A stretch of 64,000 nt of DNA from Actinoallomurus soli (GCF_024055715.1 NZ_JAMXMV010000028.1:18531-82530); one strand, 5' to 3'. Shown: positions 25,885-36,883, counted from the stretch's first letter. Program-made: numbers and translations. Notes: a model not told the origin generated them from the letters alone.

Positions 25885-27990
25885 ATGAGCCGACCGCCGT
25901 ACCCGTCCGCGCATCGTCAGGACCTCGTGGAGGAGATCCACGGTCATCGCGTCGCCGATCCCTACCGGTGGCTGGAGGATCCGAACGCCGACGACACCAA
26001 GAAGTGGCTGACGGCCCAGGACGAGTTGTTCCACCGCGAGGTCGACGACCTGCCCGGCCGCACCCGGCTGCGGACCCGGGTGCGTGAGCTGCTCGGCGCC
26101 GGCAGTGTCGGCGCGCCGGTGTGGCGGGGCGAGCGCCGGTTCTTCATGCGCCGCACCGCGGAGCAGGAGCACGCCGTCCTGTACACCGTCGACCCCGGCG
26201 GCGAGGAGCGGGCACTGATCGACCCGATGGCGCTCGACTCGACGCACACGACGACGCTGGACTCCTGGCAGCCGGACAAGGAGGGCCGCCTGCTGGCCTA
26301 CCAGCTGTCCCACGGCGGCGACGAGGAGTCGAAGCTGTACGTGATGGACGTCGCCACCGGCGAGACGGTCGAGGGGCCGATCGAGCGGTGCCGCTACACG
26401 CCGGTCGCCTGGCTGCCGGGCGGCGAGGCGTACTACTACGTCCGCAGGCTCCCCGCCGACCAGGTCCCGGCGGGGGAGGACCAGTACCACCGCCGCGTGT
26501 ACCTGCACCGGGTCGGGGCCGACCCCGAGACCGACGATGTGATGATCTTCGGCGAGGGGCGGGAGAAGACCAATTACTACGGCGTCAGCGTCAGCCGCGA
26601 CGGCCGCTGGCTGACGCTGTCCTCCTCCCAGGGGACCGCCCCCCGCAACGACCTGTGGATCGCCGACCTGGGCGCCTCCGAGGCGGAGGCCCCGGAGCTG
26701 CGGGTGGTCCAGGAGGGGATCGACGCCGAGACCGGCGTGCACATCGGGCGCGACGGCCGCGCGTACACCTTCACCGACCTGGACGCCCCGCGCGGACGGC
26801 TCTGCGTCGCCGACCCGGCCGACGTGTCGCCCGGCACCTGGCGCGACCTGATCCCCGAGGACGCCGAGGCGGTCCTCGTCGACTTCGCGATCCTCGACGA
26901 ACTCGACCGGCCGGTCCTCCTCGCGGGATGGACGCGCCACGCGATCAGCGAGATCACCATCCACGACCTGGCGACCGGGGAGCGGATCGGCGAGGTTCCG
27001 GTGCCCGGTCTCGGCTCGATCGGCGGGATCGTCGAACGCCCCGAGGGCGGCCACGAGGCGTGGTTCACCTACGTCGACCACACGGCGCCGTCGTCGGTGT
27101 ACCACTTCGACGCCGTCACGGGTGAGACGACGCTCTGGGCGGCCCCGCCCGGCACCGTCGACGTGCCCGACGTCGAGGCGCGCCAGGTGACGTACACCTC
27201 CAAGGACGGCACCGAGGTCCGCATGCTGATCGTCGCCCGCGCCGACGCGGCGCCGGGTGAGCCCCGGCCGACGATCCTGTACGGCTACGGCGGCTTCAAC
27301 GTCCCGCTGACCCCCGCCTACTCCGCCGGGACGCTCGCCTGGGTCGAGGCCGGCGGCGTGTACGTCGTCGCCAACCTGCGCGGCGGCTCCGAAGAGGGCG
27401 AGGAGTGGCACCGCGCCGGGATGCTGGGCGAGAAGCAGAACGTCTTCGACGACTTCCACGCCGCCGCCGAGAAGCTGATCGCCGACGGGTGGACCACGGC
27501 GGACCGGCTGGCGATCTCCGGCGGCTCCAACGGCGGGCTGCTCGTCGGCGCCGCGATCACTCAGCGGCCCGACCTGTACGCCGCGGCCGTCTGCTCGGCG
27601 CCGCTGCTCGACATGGTGCGGTACGAGCGGTTCGGTCTCGGCCAGACCTGGAACGTCGAGTACGGCTCCGCCGAGGACCCCGAGCAGTTCGGCTGGCTGT
27701 ACGCCTACTCCCCGTACCACCACGTGCGGGAGGGCGTCGCCTACCCGGCGACCCTGTTCACCGTGTTCGAGAGCGACACCCGCGTCGACCCCCTGCACGC
27801 CCGCAAGATGTGCGCGGCGCTCCAGCACGCCTGCGCGGAGGACGGCGGGCCCATCCTCCTGCGCAACGAGGCCGAGGTCGGGCACGGCGCCCGTGCCGTC
27901 AGCCGTTCGATCGAGCTCAGCGTGGACACGCTGTCCTTCATGGCCGCCCACACCGGGCTCACGATCCGGGAGGAGGCTCCGCGGCCATGA
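25885..27990 (+). CDS. Prolyl oligopeptidase family serine peptidase (S9A)
   Basis: 701 aa, the normal size for the family, with no signal peptide, so cytosolic. The N-terminal [14 protein letters not shown] motif is diagnostic. Residues ~70-420 form the seven-bladed propeller gate. The hydrolase domain has [14 protein letters not shown], the nucleophile Ser548 in SGGSNGG, Asp631 in FESDTRVDP and His667 in EVGHGA. It cleaves short proline-containing peptides. The stop overlaps the methyltransferase start by four bases. An in-frame open stretch runs upstream over the divergent gene but is not coding. Confidence 0.93.
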   Translation: MSRPPYPSAHRQDLVEEIHGHRVADPYRWLEDPNADDTKKWLTAQDELFHREVDDLPGRTRLRTRVRELLGAGSVGAPVWRGERRFFMRRTAEQEHAVLYTVDPGGEERALIDPMALDSTHTTTLDSWQPDKEGRLLAYQLSHGGDEESKLYVMDVATGETVEGPIERCRYTPVAWLPGGEAYYYVRRLPADQVPAGEDQYHRRVYLHRVGADPETDDVMIFGEGREKTNYYGVSVSRDGRWLTLSSSQGTAPRNDLWIADLGASEAEAPELRVVQEGIDAETGVHIGRDGRAYTFTDLDAPRGRLCVADPADVSPGTWRDLIPEDAEAVLVDFAILDELDRPVLLAGWTRHAISEITIHDLATGERIGEVPVPGLGSIGGIVERPEGGHEAWFTYVDHTAPSSVYHFDAVTGETTLWAAPPGTVDVPDVEARQVTYTSKDGTEVRMLIVARADAAPGEPRPTILYGYGGFNVPLTPAYSAGTLAWVEAGGVYVVANLRGGSEEGEEWHRAGMLGEKQNVFDDFHAAAEKLIADGWTTADRLAISGGSNGGLLVGAAITQRPDLYAAAVCSAPLLDMVRYERFGLGQTWNVEYGSAEDPEQFGWLYAYSPYHHVREGVAYPATLFTVFESDTRVDPLHARKMCAALQHACAEDGGPILLRNEAEVGHGARAVSRSIELSVDTLSFMAAHTGLTIREEAPRP

Positions 27991-28793
27991 GCGAGGCGAG
28001 CGGGGGAGTCCGGTCGAACGCCGTCGACCGCGTCCTGCCGCTGCTGGACCGGCCCCCGGCGGAGCCGGACGTGTCGCGCGGCTACCTCGACCTTCTCGGC
28101 GAGGGGGCACGGCCGCACGACACGTTCGCGCAGCGCCTGATGCGCTCCGGTTTCCTGCCGAAGATCTACGAGGATCTGTGGCGGCCGGTGATGTTCGGGG
28201 TGTTCAAGGGCCCGCTCGGCCCGGACATCGAGGAGGAGTACGCCCTCGCGCGCGACTGGCTCGACCTGGCCGCGATCCCGGACGGCACCGTGCTGGACGT
28301 CGCCTGCGGCCCGGGCAACATCACCCGCGCGCTGGCGGCCGGGATGACGGGCCACGGGCTCGTCGTGGGCATCGACGCCGCCGCGACCATGCTCGACCGC
28401 GCCGTGGCCGACACGGCGCGGCCCAGCCCCCGCGGTGAGAACGGCGCCGCCGACGTCGCGTACGTCCGCGGCGACGCGGCGGACCTCCCGTTCGGGGACG
28501 GAACGTTCGACGCGGTGTGCTGCTTCGGCGGCCTCTACCTCTTCGACGACCCGTGGGCGGCGGTCGACGGCATCACCCGCGTGCTCAAGCCCGGCGGGCG
28601 GGCCGTGTTCCTCACGACACGGAGGCCGGACGTGCCCGTGATCGGCATGGGCAGTTCCGTGCTCGGGCGGCTGGCCGGGATCCGGATGTTCGGCGCCGAC
28701 GACCTCTGCTACGCCCTGCGGGGCCGCGGCTTCGCCGGCCTGCGCCAGCGGTCGTACGGCCTGATGCAGTTCGTCGGCGCCACTCGCGGCTGA
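27987..28793 (+). CDS. SAM-dependent class I methyltransferase (UbiE/Methyltransf_11 type)
   Basis: 268 aa. Motif I VLDVACGPGNITRAL, acidic end of strand 2 VVGIDAAATML, motif II DLPFGDGTFDAVCCFGGLYLF and motif III LKPGGRAVFLTTRR are complete. An N-terminal helical region, with LWRPVMFGVFKGPLGPD at ~60-76, precedes the core, as in actinobacterial methylases near polyketide or lipid genes. The ATG is coupled to the prolyl oligopeptidase stop. Substrate unknown, and no biosynthetic cluster surrounds it. Ends at a bidirectional terminator. Confidence 0.85.
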   Translation: MSEASGGVRSNAVDRVLPLLDRPPAEPDVSRGYLDLLGEGARPHDTFAQRLMRSGFLPKIYEDLWRPVMFGVFKGPLGPDIEEEYALARDWLDLAAIPDGTVLDVACGPGNITRALAAGMTGHGLVVGIDAAATMLDRAVADTARPSPRGENGAADVAYVRGDAADLPFGDGTFDAVCCFGGLYLFDDPWAAVDGITRVLKPGGRAVFLTTRRPDVPVIGMGSSVLGRLAGIRMFGADDLCYALRGRGFAGLRQRSYGLMQFVGATRG

Positions 28794-28816
28794 GCCCGGT
28801 CCCCGAGAACGACGAC

Positions 28817-28843
28817 GCCCCGCCCGGATGATCCGGGCGGGGC
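28817..28843. terminator. Bidirectional terminator between the methyltransferase gene and ilvD
   Basis: 12-bp perfect stem (gccccgcccgga / tccgggcggggc) with a three-base loop between convergent genes. Confidence 0.8.
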
Positions 28844-28860
28844 GGTCTCGTTCGTGGAGG

Positions 28861-30705
28861 TCAGCCGCCGAGCTGGGAGATGTCGCGGGCGGCACCGGTG
28901 GAGGCGGACGTGGCCATCGCGGCGTACGCCTGCAGCGCGGCGCTGACCGGGCGGTGCCGGTCGCGGGGCCGGAAGGAGCCCAGCTCCTTCAGCAGGCGTT
29001 CGCGGCGTGCCTTCAGCTCGTCGGCGGGCACGTCGAGGCGAAGCTCGCGGCGCGGGATGTCGATGACGATGCGGTCGCCGTCCTCCACCAGGGCGATGTC
29101 ACCACCGGCCGCGGCCTCCGGGGAGGCGTGGCCGATGGACAGGCCGCTGGTGCCGCCGGAGAAGCGCCCGTCGGTGATCAGCGCGCAGGCCTTGCCGAGC
29201 CCGCGGCCCTTGAGGAACGACGTGGGGTACAGCATCTCCTGCATGCCCGGGCCGCCCTTGGGGCCCTCGTAGCGGATGACGACGACGTCACCGGGCTTGA
29301 CCCGGTTGCCGAGGATGCCCTCGACCGCGTCCTCCTGGCTCTCGAAGACGACCGCCGGACCCTCGAAGGTCCACAGGGCCTCCTCGACGCCGGCGGTCTT
29401 GACGACCGCGCCCTCGACGGCGAGGTTGCCGTAGAGCACGGCCAGGCCGCCGTCCTTGGTGTAGGCGTGCTCGACGTCGCGGATGCAGCCCTGCTCGCGG
29501 TCGAGGTCGAGCTCCTGCCAGCGGTTGTCCTGGCTGTACGGCTTCGTGGTGCGGACCCCGCCCGGCGCGGCGTGGAACAGCTCCACGGCCTCGGGCCGGA
29601 CCTTGGGGGAGCGGACGTCGTGCGCCTCGAGGAACTCGCCCAGCGACCCGCTGTGGATCGTGTGGACCGTGCGGTTGAGCAGCCCGGCCCGGTCGAGCTC
29701 GCCGAGGATCGCGGGGATGCCGCCCGCCCGGTGGACGTCCTCGATGTGGTACTTCGCGGTGGCCGGGGCGACCTTGCAGATGCAGGGCACCCGGCGGGAG
29801 AGCTCGTCGATCTCCTTCAGGCCGAAGTCGACGCCGGCCTCGCGGGCCGCGGCGAGCAGGTGCAGGATCGTGTTGGTCGAGCCGCCCATCGCCACGTCGA
29901 GGGCCATGGCGTTCTCGAAGGCGTCGCGGGTCGCGATGTTCAGCGGGAGGACGGACTCGTCGTCCTCGGCGTAGTAGCGGTTCGCGACCTCCACGACGCG
30001 GCGCCCGGCATCCTGGAAGAGCTTCTTGCGGTCCGCGTGCGTCGCCAGGACCGTGCCGTTGCCGGGGAGGGACAGGCCGATCGCCTCGGTCAGGCAGTTC
30101 ATCGAGTTGGCGGTGAACATGCCCGAGCACGACCCGCAGGTCGGGCAGGCGTTCTCCTCCATCTGGGCGAGCGTCTCGTCGGAGACCGACTCGTCCGCGG
30201 AGGCGATCATCGGATCGATCAGGTCGAGCTTGGTCGTGCCGTCGACGGGCTTGCCCGCCTCCATCGGCCCGCCGGAGACGAACACGGTCGGGATGTTGAG
30301 CCGCATGGCGGCGATCAGCATCCCCGGCGTGATCTTGTCGCAGTTCGAGACGCAGATCAGCGCGTCGGCGCAGTGCGCGTTGACCATGTACTCGACCGCG
30401 TCGGCGATCAGCTCGCGGGACGGCAGCGAGTAGAGCATGCCGCCGTGGCCCATCGCGATGCCGTCGTCGACCGCGATCGTGTTGAACTCGCGCGGGACGC
30501 CGCCCGCCTCCTTCACCGCGGCGGCGACGACCTGGCCGACCTCGCGCAGATGGACGTGGCCGGGGACGAACTCGGTGAAGCTGTTGGCGACCGCGATGAT
30601 GGGCTTGCCGAAGTCCTCGCGCGCTACGCCGGTGGCCCGGAGGAGGGCCCGGGCGCCCGCCATGTTCCTGCCATGCGTGACCGTTCGTGACCTCAGCGGG
30701 GGCAT
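28861..30705 (-). CDS. ilvD: Dihydroxy-acid dehydratase
   Basis: 614 aa. Dehydrates 2,3-dihydroxy-isovalerate and -methylvalerate in valine/isoleucine synthesis. Iron-sulphur ligands lie in [10 protein letters not shown] and [19 protein letters not shown]. The substrate region GHVHLREVG, the lysine-containing [12 protein letters not shown] and the C-terminal [21 protein letters not shown] are canonical. ATG 30705 is preceded on its strand by GGGAGAGG. No other branched-chain genes are near, so it is a stand-alone gene as in many actinomycetes. Confidence 0.96.
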   Translation of the reverse strand: MPPLRSRTVTHGRNMAGARALLRATGVAREDFGKPIIAVANSFTEFVPGHVHLREVGQVVAAAVKEAGGVPREFNTIAVDDGIAMGHGGMLYSLPSRELIADAVEYMVNAHCADALICVSNCDKITPGMLIAAMRLNIPTVFVSGGPMEAGKPVDGTTKLDLIDPMIASADESVSDETLAQMEENACPTCGSCSGMFTANSMNCLTEAIGLSLPGNGTVLATHADRKKLFQDAGRRVVEVANRYYAEDDESVLPLNIATRDAFENAMALDVAMGGSTNTILHLLAAAREAGVDFGLKEIDELSRRVPCICKVAPATAKYHIEDVHRAGGIPAILGELDRAGLLNRTVHTIHSGSLGEFLEAHDVRSPKVRPEAVELFHAAPGGVRTTKPYSQDNRWQELDLDREQGCIRDVEHAYTKDGGLAVLYGNLAVEGAVVKTAGVEEALWTFEGPAVVFESQEDAVEGILGNRVKPGDVVVIRYEGPKGGPGMQEMLYPTSFLKGRGLGKACALITDGRFSGGTSGLSIGHASPEAAAGGDIALVEDGDRIVIDIPRRELRLDVPADELKARRERLLKELGSFRPRDRHRPVSAALQAYAAMATSASTGAARDISQLGG

Positions 30706-30832
30706 CTGCCTCTCCCATCGTTTGTGCTCAGGGTTCGATCGTATGGGGTCGGCGGCCCGGATGAGACGGTGGTCTCAGTTTCCGAGACATCCGGGTCGCC
30801 CGATCGGGGCCCTGAGCACGGGGGACGGGAGG

Positions 30833-31693
30833 TCAGTCCGGGTCGGCGTCGGGGTACTTCGGGGGCAGGACGCGCTCGGCGGCGTTGTAGATCCGCTCGA
30901 TGTCCACCGCGGTGAGGATCTTGGGCCTGCGGCGCAGGTAGTTACGGGCCCGCCCACCGGAGTAGACGTCGACGTTGCGCACCATCAGGACCTTCCAGGA
31001 GATCGCCGGGCCGTAGATGGCCAGCGACGGCTGCACCGGCACCTCGTAGCCGAGCTCCGCGCTGATCAGCTTGCTCGCCTGGTCGGCCTCCCAGCGGGCC
31101 TCGTCGAGGCGCTCCTTCTTGTTGAACGGCCCGAGGAACAGCTTGCGGTGCGACAGCGCGCGCACGGGCAGCCGCTTGTCCCACTTCTCCGAGTCGACGG
31201 CGTACACGCCGGTCGGCCCGATGACGAGATGGTCGATCTGCCCGTCGCTGACGCCCTCCTCGTCGCGGGGGACCGCGCGGGCGTGCAGGGCGCGGTAGCC
31301 GGCCTTCTCCATGCCCCGCAACTGCCGTTCGGTCCGGCGCTCCGCGACCGACGGCTTGCGCCACGCCTCGACGCTGGAATGCTGACGCGACCGCCGGACC
31401 ACGTCGACGATCACGGTGAGCACCGCCACGGCCAGGCCGATCCGGATCTCGAAGATGATCGCGAACAGCAGGCCCAGCACGGCGGCCGCGCCCGCCCGGA
31501 TCATCCAGCGTTGGATCTGTGGATCGCTGATCCGGCCTCCGATCGCCGCCTGCTCCCTCCGCCGCCTGGGCGGGCGTCCCTCGTCAGGACGTTCGGCCGA
31601 GCCCTCCTCGCCGGGCAGCTCGATCGGACGTTCTTCGTCGGGGTGCTCGCGTGTGGACGTCTGAGTGGACTCGCCTCGCTCCACACTGGCCAT
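30833..31693 (-). CDS. NERD (nuclease-related) domain membrane protein
   Basis: 286 aa. A charged disordered N-terminus (1-50, many Glu/Arg/Pro) leads to a hydrophobic hairpin at ~64-98 (AAAVLGLLFAIIFEIRIGLA and VAVLTVIVDVV), then a NERD domain: ERQLRGMEKAGYRALHARAV, DGQIDHLVIGPTGVYAVDSEKWD, LSHRKLFLGPFNKKE. The acidic/Lys pattern G-x-x-D-H ... D-S-E-K-W matches the predicted endonuclease-like core (D and E-x-K). ATG 31693 with GGAG 12 bases upstream is preferred over upstream starts that add unrelated residues. Role unknown; membrane tether unusual for a nuclease. Confidence 0.8.
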   Translation of the reverse strand: MASVERGESTQTSTREHPDEERPIELPGEEGSAERPDEGRPPRRRREQAAIGGRISDPQIQRWMIRAGAAAVLGLLFAIIFEIRIGLAVAVLTVIVDVVRRSRQHSSVEAWRKPSVAERRTERQLRGMEKAGYRALHARAVPRDEEGVSDGQIDHLVIGPTGVYAVDSEKWDKRLPVRALSHRKLFLGPFNKKERLDEARWEADQASKLISAELGYEVPVQPSLAIYGPAISWKVLMVRNVDVYSGGRARNYLRRRPKILTAVDIERIYNAAERVLPPKYPDADPD

Positions 31694-31898
31694 GTCGACA
31701 CTCCGTGCTCGATGGACTGCAGCACACATGATCTTCCCTGCTGCGAAGCGTAACCAGAGCGTGAGCCGAGTGCATAGTCGTGTCCGGTTGATACTTTTGT
31801 CTCCGCGCACGCGCGGTTCAGTGGCATGTTACCCGGGTAGATAAATCCCATCCCCCACTGCTCTGCTGCAACTTTCGGTGGGCGTACCGTTTTCACTT

Positions 31899-33308
31899 GT
31901 GACGCATATTCATCACCTCAGCGTTCGGGAGCAGGCCGCCGCGATCCGCGGCGGGGAGCTCTCGCCCGTCGACATCGCCGAGCACTACCTCGACCGCATC
32001 GACCGTCTCTCCGACCGCGTCGGCGCCTACGTCACCGTGACCGACGACCTCGCGCGTGACCAGGCCAAGACGGCGGAGCGGGCGGTCATGGCCGGCGAGG
32101 AGGCTCCGCTGCTCGGCGTGCCGATCCCCGTCAAGGACCTCAACATGGTCAAGGACGTACGCACGACGCTCGGCTCGGCGGCCTTTACGGACTTCACCGC
32201 ATTCACCGACGACAACGTCGTCGCTTTTCTGCGCCGAGCAGGGACGATTCTCCTGGGGAAGACCAATACGCCAGAATTCGGACTGCCCTGTTACACCGAA
32301 AACGCCGTCGCGCCTCCCGCGCGTACGCCCTGGGACCTCGAGCGCTCCGCCGGAGGGTCCAGCGGGGGCGCCGCCGCGGCGGTCGCCGCCGGCCTCGCGC
32401 CCGCCGCGCACGGCAGCGACGGCGGGGGGTCCATCCGGATCCCGGCCAGCGTGTGCGGCCTCTTCGGGATCAAGCCGACGCGCGGCCGCATCAGCCCGGG
32501 CCCGATCGTTCCCGACCTCGTCGGCCTGGCGAGCAGCGGCCCGATCGCCCGGAACGTACGGGACGCCGCCCTGCTCCTGGACGTCATGGCCGGGAACGCT
32601 CTAGGCGACATGTACCACGCCGCCCCCCCGGAGGGCACCTTCCTCGAGGCCGCCGACCGGTCGCCGGGCCGCCTGCGCGTCGGGCGCAGCGCCGTCCCGC
32701 CGGTCCCCGACGCCCGGGTGCACCCCGACTGCCTGGCCGCGTACGAGGAGGCGAGCGAGCTGCTCGCGGAGCTGGGCCATGAGGTGGAGGACATCGACCC
32801 GCCGTGGAAGGAGGAGCTGATGCCCCACTTCGAGGTGCTCTGGGCGTCCATGGCAACGATGACCCCGGTTCCGCCCGAGAAGGAGGAGCTGCTGCGCCCG
32901 CTCACCCGGTGGCTCCGCGAGCGCGGCAACGCGATCGGCGCGCCGCAGCTGCTCCGCGCCCAGGCGGCGCTGCAGCTGGCCGTACGGGCCGGGCTGCCGG
33001 TCCTCGAGCGCTACGACGTCATCCTGCAGCCGACCCTCGCCCTGCCGCCCGTCCCCGTCGGCCACTTCGACGAGGTCGGACCCGAGGAGAACTTCGTTCG
33101 GCAGACGCTCTTCACGCCGTTCACCTCGGTCTACAACGTCACCGGCCAGCCCGCGGTCAACGTCCCCCTGCACTGGACCGACGGCGGCCTGCCGATCGGC
33201 GTCATGCTCGCCGGCCGGATGGGCGACGAGGCCACGCTGATCGCCCTGTCGGCGCAGCTGGAGGAGGCCCGGCCGTGGGCGCATCGCCATCCCCCGATTT
33301 GGGACTGA
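31899..33308 (+). CDS. Amidase signature family enzyme
   Basis: 469 aa. The Ser-cisSer-Lys triad is visible: Lys79 in PIPVKDLNMVKD, cis-Ser155 in SAGGSSGGAAAAVAAG and the nucleophile Ser178 in SDGGGSIRIPASVCGLFGIKP. Substrate-binding C-terminal half. Related enzymes include general amidases, 6-aminohexanoate-cyclic-dimer hydrolase and GatA, but there are no gatB/gatC neighbours, so it is not the tRNA amidotransferase. GTG 31899 (MTHIHHLSVREQ) is preferred over GTG 31878. TACCGT ends eight bases before it and no ribosome site is present, so a leaderless message is possible. MalQ follows closely. Confidence 0.88.
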   Translation: MTHIHHLSVREQAAAIRGGELSPVDIAEHYLDRIDRLSDRVGAYVTVTDDLARDQAKTAERAVMAGEEAPLLGVPIPVKDLNMVKDVRTTLGSAAFTDFTAFTDDNVVAFLRRAGTILLGKTNTPEFGLPCYTENAVAPPARTPWDLERSAGGSSGGAAAAVAAGLAPAAHGSDGGGSIRIPASVCGLFGIKPTRGRISPGPIVPDLVGLASSGPIARNVRDAALLLDVMAGNALGDMYHAAPPEGTFLEAADRSPGRLRVGRSAVPPVPDARVHPDCLAAYEEASELLAELGHEVEDIDPPWKEELMPHFEVLWASMATMTPVPPEKEELLRPLTRWLRERGNAIGAPQLLRAQAALQLAVRAGLPVLERYDVILQPTLALPPVPVGHFDEVGPEENFVRQTLFTPFTSVYNVTGQPAVNVPLHWTDGGLPIGVMLAGRMGDEATLIALSAQLEEARPWAHRHPPIWD

Positions 33309-33372
33309 ACGACGGGGCATCGTAGGCATCGTGAGAACCGGCGAGGACGGGGGCACCGTGGGAGAGGACACC

Positions 33373-35502
33373 GTGGCAGAGGGCACCGAGGACCTGAACG
33401 CGCTGGCCGCCGCGTACGGCGTCGAGACCTCCTACACGGACTGGCGGGGCCGGCCGTCCGACGTGCCCGAAACGACGATCAGGGCGGTGCTCACCGCGCT
33501 GGGCGCGGACGTGTCCTCGCCGGAGGCCGTACGCCGGGAGCGTAAGCGAATCGACCGGGAGCGCCGTGCCCGGCTGCTCCCGCCCACCGCCGTCGTCTTC
33601 GCCGGGGAGCCCCTCCTCGCGGCGGAGGACGCCGAGATCCGGATCGAGCTCGCCACCGGGGAGGAGCTCCCCCTCGGCCCTGGGGAACCGGCCTCCGCTC
33701 CCGGCGAGCCGGCCCCCGCCCCGGGCGAACCGGTCCCCGCCGCCGTGGCGGGGCGGCCGCCCGCCTCGGCGGCGGAGGCCGCGGGATTCCGCACGGCGTA
33801 CCGGCTGCCGGCCGGAACGCCGCTCGGCTGGCATCGCGTACGGGCCCGGCGCGGCGAGCGGGAGGAGGTCGCGCCGCTGCTCGTCGCGCCGTCGCGGGCT
33901 CCGGACCCGGGCGGGCGTGAGTGGGGCCTGATGGCCCAGCTCTACTCCGTCCGGTCGAGCCGGTCCTGGGGCGTGGGCGACCTGGCCGACCTGCGGGAGC
34001 TGGCGGCCTGGAGCGGCGGCGAGCTGGGCGCGGGCTTCGTCCTCGTCAACCCGCTGCACGCGGGGGAGCCGGCGCCCCCGGTCCGGCCGTCGCCGTACCT
34101 GCCGATGAGCCGCCGCTACACCAGCCCGCTCTACCTGCGGCCGGAGGAGGTCCCCGAGTACGCCGCGGCCGACCCGGAGACGCGGCGCCGGATCGACGAG
34201 CTCGCCGGGCCGCAGCGGGCCCGGTCGGAGGGCACCGACGAGATCGACCGGGACGCGGCCTGGACGGCCAAGCGGGCGGCGCTGGAGCTCCTGGCCGCCG
34301 TGCCGCTCACGCCGGACCGCGCGGCGGCGTACGCCGCGTTCCGCGAACGCGAGGGCGAGGCGCTGACCGCGTTCGCGACCTGGTCCGCGCTGGCGGAGGA
34401 GCACGGGTCGTACTGGCCGTCCTGGCCGGCGGAGCTGCACGACCCCCGGTCCGCGGCGGTCGCGGCCGAGCGCGAACGGCGCGCCGGCCGCGTGGAGTTC
34501 CACCGCAGGCTGCAGTGGTGGCTCGACGAGCAGCTCACCGCCGTCCAGGACGCCGCGCGCACGGCCGGCATGGCCCTGGGGATCGTGCACGACCTGGCCG
34601 TCGGGGTCGACCCCGGCGGGGCGGACGCGTGGGCGTACCAGGACCTGTTCGCCTCGGGGATGAGCGTGGGGGCGCCGCCGGACGAGTTCAACCAGCGCGG
34701 CCAGGACTGGGGGCAGCCGCCCTGGCACCCGCAGCGGCTCGCGGCGACGGGCTACGCGCCGTACCGCGAGATGCTGCGCCACGTCCTGCGGCACGCGGGC
34801 GGGCTCCGGCTCGACCACGCGATGCAGGTCTTCCGGCTGTGGTGGGTCCCGCGGGGCGCCTCCCCGGCCGAGGGGACGTACGTCTCGTACCCCTACGGCG
34901 ACCTGCTGGGCGTGCTGCTGTACGAGGCGCACGAGTCCGGGGCGGTCGTCGTCGGCGAGGACCTCGGCACCGTCGCGGCGTACATGAGGGACGTGTTCGC
35001 CGAGCGCGGGGTGTTCGGCACGTCGATGGCATGGTTCGAACGCGACGAGAAGGGCGCCCCGCTGCCGCCGGAGCGGTGGCGTGAGCTGTGCCTGGCCACC
35101 GTGGGCACCCACGACATGCCGCCCATCGACGGGTTCCTGAACGGCGACCACATCGCCCTGCGCGAGCGCCTCGGCCTGCTCACCCGCCCGGCGGCCGACG
35201 AGTACGGCGAGCTCGCCCGCTTCCTGGGCGAGTGGAAGGAGCTGCTGACCTCGCTCGGCCTCGACACCGCGGACATGACGGCGGCGCTGCACGCGTTCCT
35301 CGCGCGTACGCCGGCGCGGCTGGTCGGCGTCTCGCTGGCGGACGCGGTCGGCGAGCGCCGCACGCAGAACCAGCCGGGGACGACGGACGAGTATCCGAAC
35401 TGGCGGATCCCCCTCGCCGACGCCGCCGGCCACCCGGTGCTGCTCGACGACCTCCCCCGCCACCCGCGCCTGCCGGCCGCCCTCGGCCCGGTCCTCGGCT
35501 GA
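33373..35502 (+). CDS. malQ: 4-alpha-glucanotransferase (amylomaltase, GH77)
   Basis: 709 aa. Transfers maltosyl units between alpha-1,4-glucans in maltodextrin/glycogen metabolism. An actinobacterial-type N-terminal domain (1-~185) contains a low-complexity GEPxxAP repeat (near 110-130). The GH77 barrel shows WGVGDLADL, PSPYLPMSRRY, the nucleophile region LRLDHAMQVFRLWWVP, acid/base VVVGEDLGTV and the stabilising Asp in VGTHDMPPIDG. GTG 33373 has GGGAGAGG five bases upstream; in-frame GTGs at 33331 and 33358 are weaker. It follows the amidase on the same strand. Confidence 0.93.
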   Translation: MAEGTEDLNALAAAYGVETSYTDWRGRPSDVPETTIRAVLTALGADVSSPEAVRRERKRIDRERRARLLPPTAVVFAGEPLLAAEDAEIRIELATGEELPLGPGEPASAPGEPAPAPGEPVPAAVAGRPPASAAEAAGFRTAYRLPAGTPLGWHRVRARRGEREEVAPLLVAPSRAPDPGGREWGLMAQLYSVRSSRSWGVGDLADLRELAAWSGGELGAGFVLVNPLHAGEPAPPVRPSPYLPMSRRYTSPLYLRPEEVPEYAAADPETRRRIDELAGPQRARSEGTDEIDRDAAWTAKRAALELLAAVPLTPDRAAAYAAFREREGEALTAFATWSALAEEHGSYWPSWPAELHDPRSAAVAAERERRAGRVEFHRRLQWWLDEQLTAVQDAARTAGMALGIVHDLAVGVDPGGADAWAYQDLFASGMSVGAPPDEFNQRGQDWGQPPWHPQRLAATGYAPYREMLRHVLRHAGGLRLDHAMQVFRLWWVPRGASPAEGTYVSYPYGDLLGVLLYEAHESGAVVVGEDLGTVAAYMRDVFAERGVFGTSMAWFERDEKGAPLPPERWRELCLATVGTHDMPPIDGFLNGDHIALRERLGLLTRPAADEYGELARFLGEWKELLTSLGLDTADMTAALHAFLARTPARLVGVSLADAVGERRTQNQPGTTDEYPNWRIPLADAAGHPVLLDDLPRHPRLPAALGPVLG

Positions 35503-35523
35503 CGCACCCGGCCCGGCCCTCGG

Positions 35524-36543
35524 TCAACGCTCCAGGATCGCGACGATGCGCGCCGCGACGTCGTGCAGCAGGGTGTCCGGCAGGATCGGCCGCCCGGCCG
35601 CCGCGGAGAACAGCTCGGGCAGGCCGGGCAGGCAGTAGACGGTGCTGGGCTCGGTGACCGCGCGGCCGAGCGGCTGGTTGCCGACCGACCTGCGGGTGCG
35701 CGCCCACGCCTCCTCGACCTCCTCGGGGCTGGGCACCCCGAAGCCGTGCCCGACGGGCGCCGCGTGGCGCAGCCGTACGAGGGCGCCGTCGGCGAACTCC
35801 TGGGCCAGCCGGCACCGGGCGGTCAGGGCCTCCAGCACGTCGGGGGACAGGCGCCCGATCACGTCGCAGGGGGTGCGGCAGGACCCCGCGCAGCGGCCGA
35901 GGGCGGACGCGAGCGTGCTGTGCTGGCGGTCGAGGTAGGCCCGCCATCCGGGGCCGGGCTCACCGGCCACCCGCAGCGCGCGCTCGGCGGCGGACTGTTC
36001 GGGGCGCGTCAGGTCGCACTCGCGGGGCCGGCCCGGCTGCGGCATGATGCCGAACCTGCTGCCGTCGCCGCCGACCGCCGCCGGCAGCAGCGCCGGGTCG
36101 CCGGCGTGGCCGAGGACCGGTTCCCAGGCCAGCAGCGGGAGGTACTCCGAGGCGATGTGCAGGGCGGCGACCAGGGCGGCCATCTCGCGCCGCCGCCACC
36201 GCGCCTCGATCACCTCGAGCAGCAGGCCGTACGCCGGGCGCAGCGTCCGCAGGGCGCCGCGCGTGCGCTCCTTGGCCGACTGGGGCATCCTGCTGGCCCG
36301 GGCGCGGGAGAGCAGGTGGTCGGGCACCTTGTGGGCGTCGACGACCGGGTCGCCGGTCACCTCCGGCACGCCGAAGTCCTCGGCGTCCAGGTCGATCAGC
36401 CGCTGGCCGAACGAGCACAGCAGCCGGACCTCGGCGGCGATGTCCGGTCGTAGCCCCGCGGCCCCGGCCTCGCACAACGCGGCGAGGTCTCCGAAGGCGT
36501 AGCGCCCGGCGAGTGTCGTGAGTACTTCCCGTGCCGTCTCCAC
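35524..36543 (-). CDS. Unrecognised 339-aa actinobacterial protein
   Basis: Predominantly helical, soluble, Arg/Ala/Glu-rich, no membrane segment or signal. Visible features: an N-terminal ETAREVLTTLAGRYAFGDLA, a DLDAEDFGVPEVTGDPVVDAHKVPDHL stretch that could bind metal (many Asp, one His), a cluster RCAGSCRTPCDV with three cysteines around residue 225, and a C-terminal GLPELFSAAAGRP. The GTG at 36543 is my best guess: family-like composition begins there and sequence further upstream is unlike protein. No ribosome site is strong. Convergent to malQ, with 21 bp between stops. I cannot assign a function. Confidence 0.6.
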   Translation of the reverse strand: METAREVLTTLAGRYAFGDLAALCEAGAAGLRPDIAAEVRLLCSFGQRLIDLDAEDFGVPEVTGDPVVDAHKVPDHLLSRARASRMPQSAKERTRGALRTLRPAYGLLLEVIEARWRRREMAALVAALHIASEYLPLLAWEPVLGHAGDPALLPAAVGGDGSRFGIMPQPGRPRECDLTRPEQSAAERALRVAGEPGPGWRAYLDRQHSTLASALGRCAGSCRTPCDVIGRLSPDVLEALTARCRLAQEFADGALVRLRHAAPVGHGFGVPSPEEVEEAWARTRRSVGNQPLGRAVTEPSTVYCLPGLPELFSAAAGRPILPDTLLHDVAARIVAILER

Positions 36544-36883
36544 CCGTTCACTTTGCCATGCGATGGGGACATCGCCGCTGCCCGCGGCACGGATTCGCGC
36601 GCCGGGGCGGCATACCCGGTGAGCCGGGCGGCCCGCGGCGAACCGACCGGTGCAGTTACAAATCCGTATTCCAATCGGTGGATCTTGGTTCGCTCTCAGT
36701 GAGATCATGTCGGCTGACACGGCGATCGTCCGGTTTCCGTGCCGCCGCAGCGATCATGTGGCCCGGCCGGCCGCGACGGCGGTCAGGGTGACGAGCCGGG
36801 TGGCGCTCCTGTACGGGCCGGGTTATCCGCCCGCGTACGTCGGGCGACATATCAGCACAAAGGCAGGAAGAGGAGATTTGCTA
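36544..36883. other. Gap upstream of the short-ORF/CvnD unit
   Basis: 340 bp without a convincing gene. It is less GC-rich than its surroundings toward the right (atatcagcacaaaggcagg), probably the promoter of the CvnD unit. Strong ribosome site AGGAAGAGGAG at 36865-36875. Confidence 0.5.
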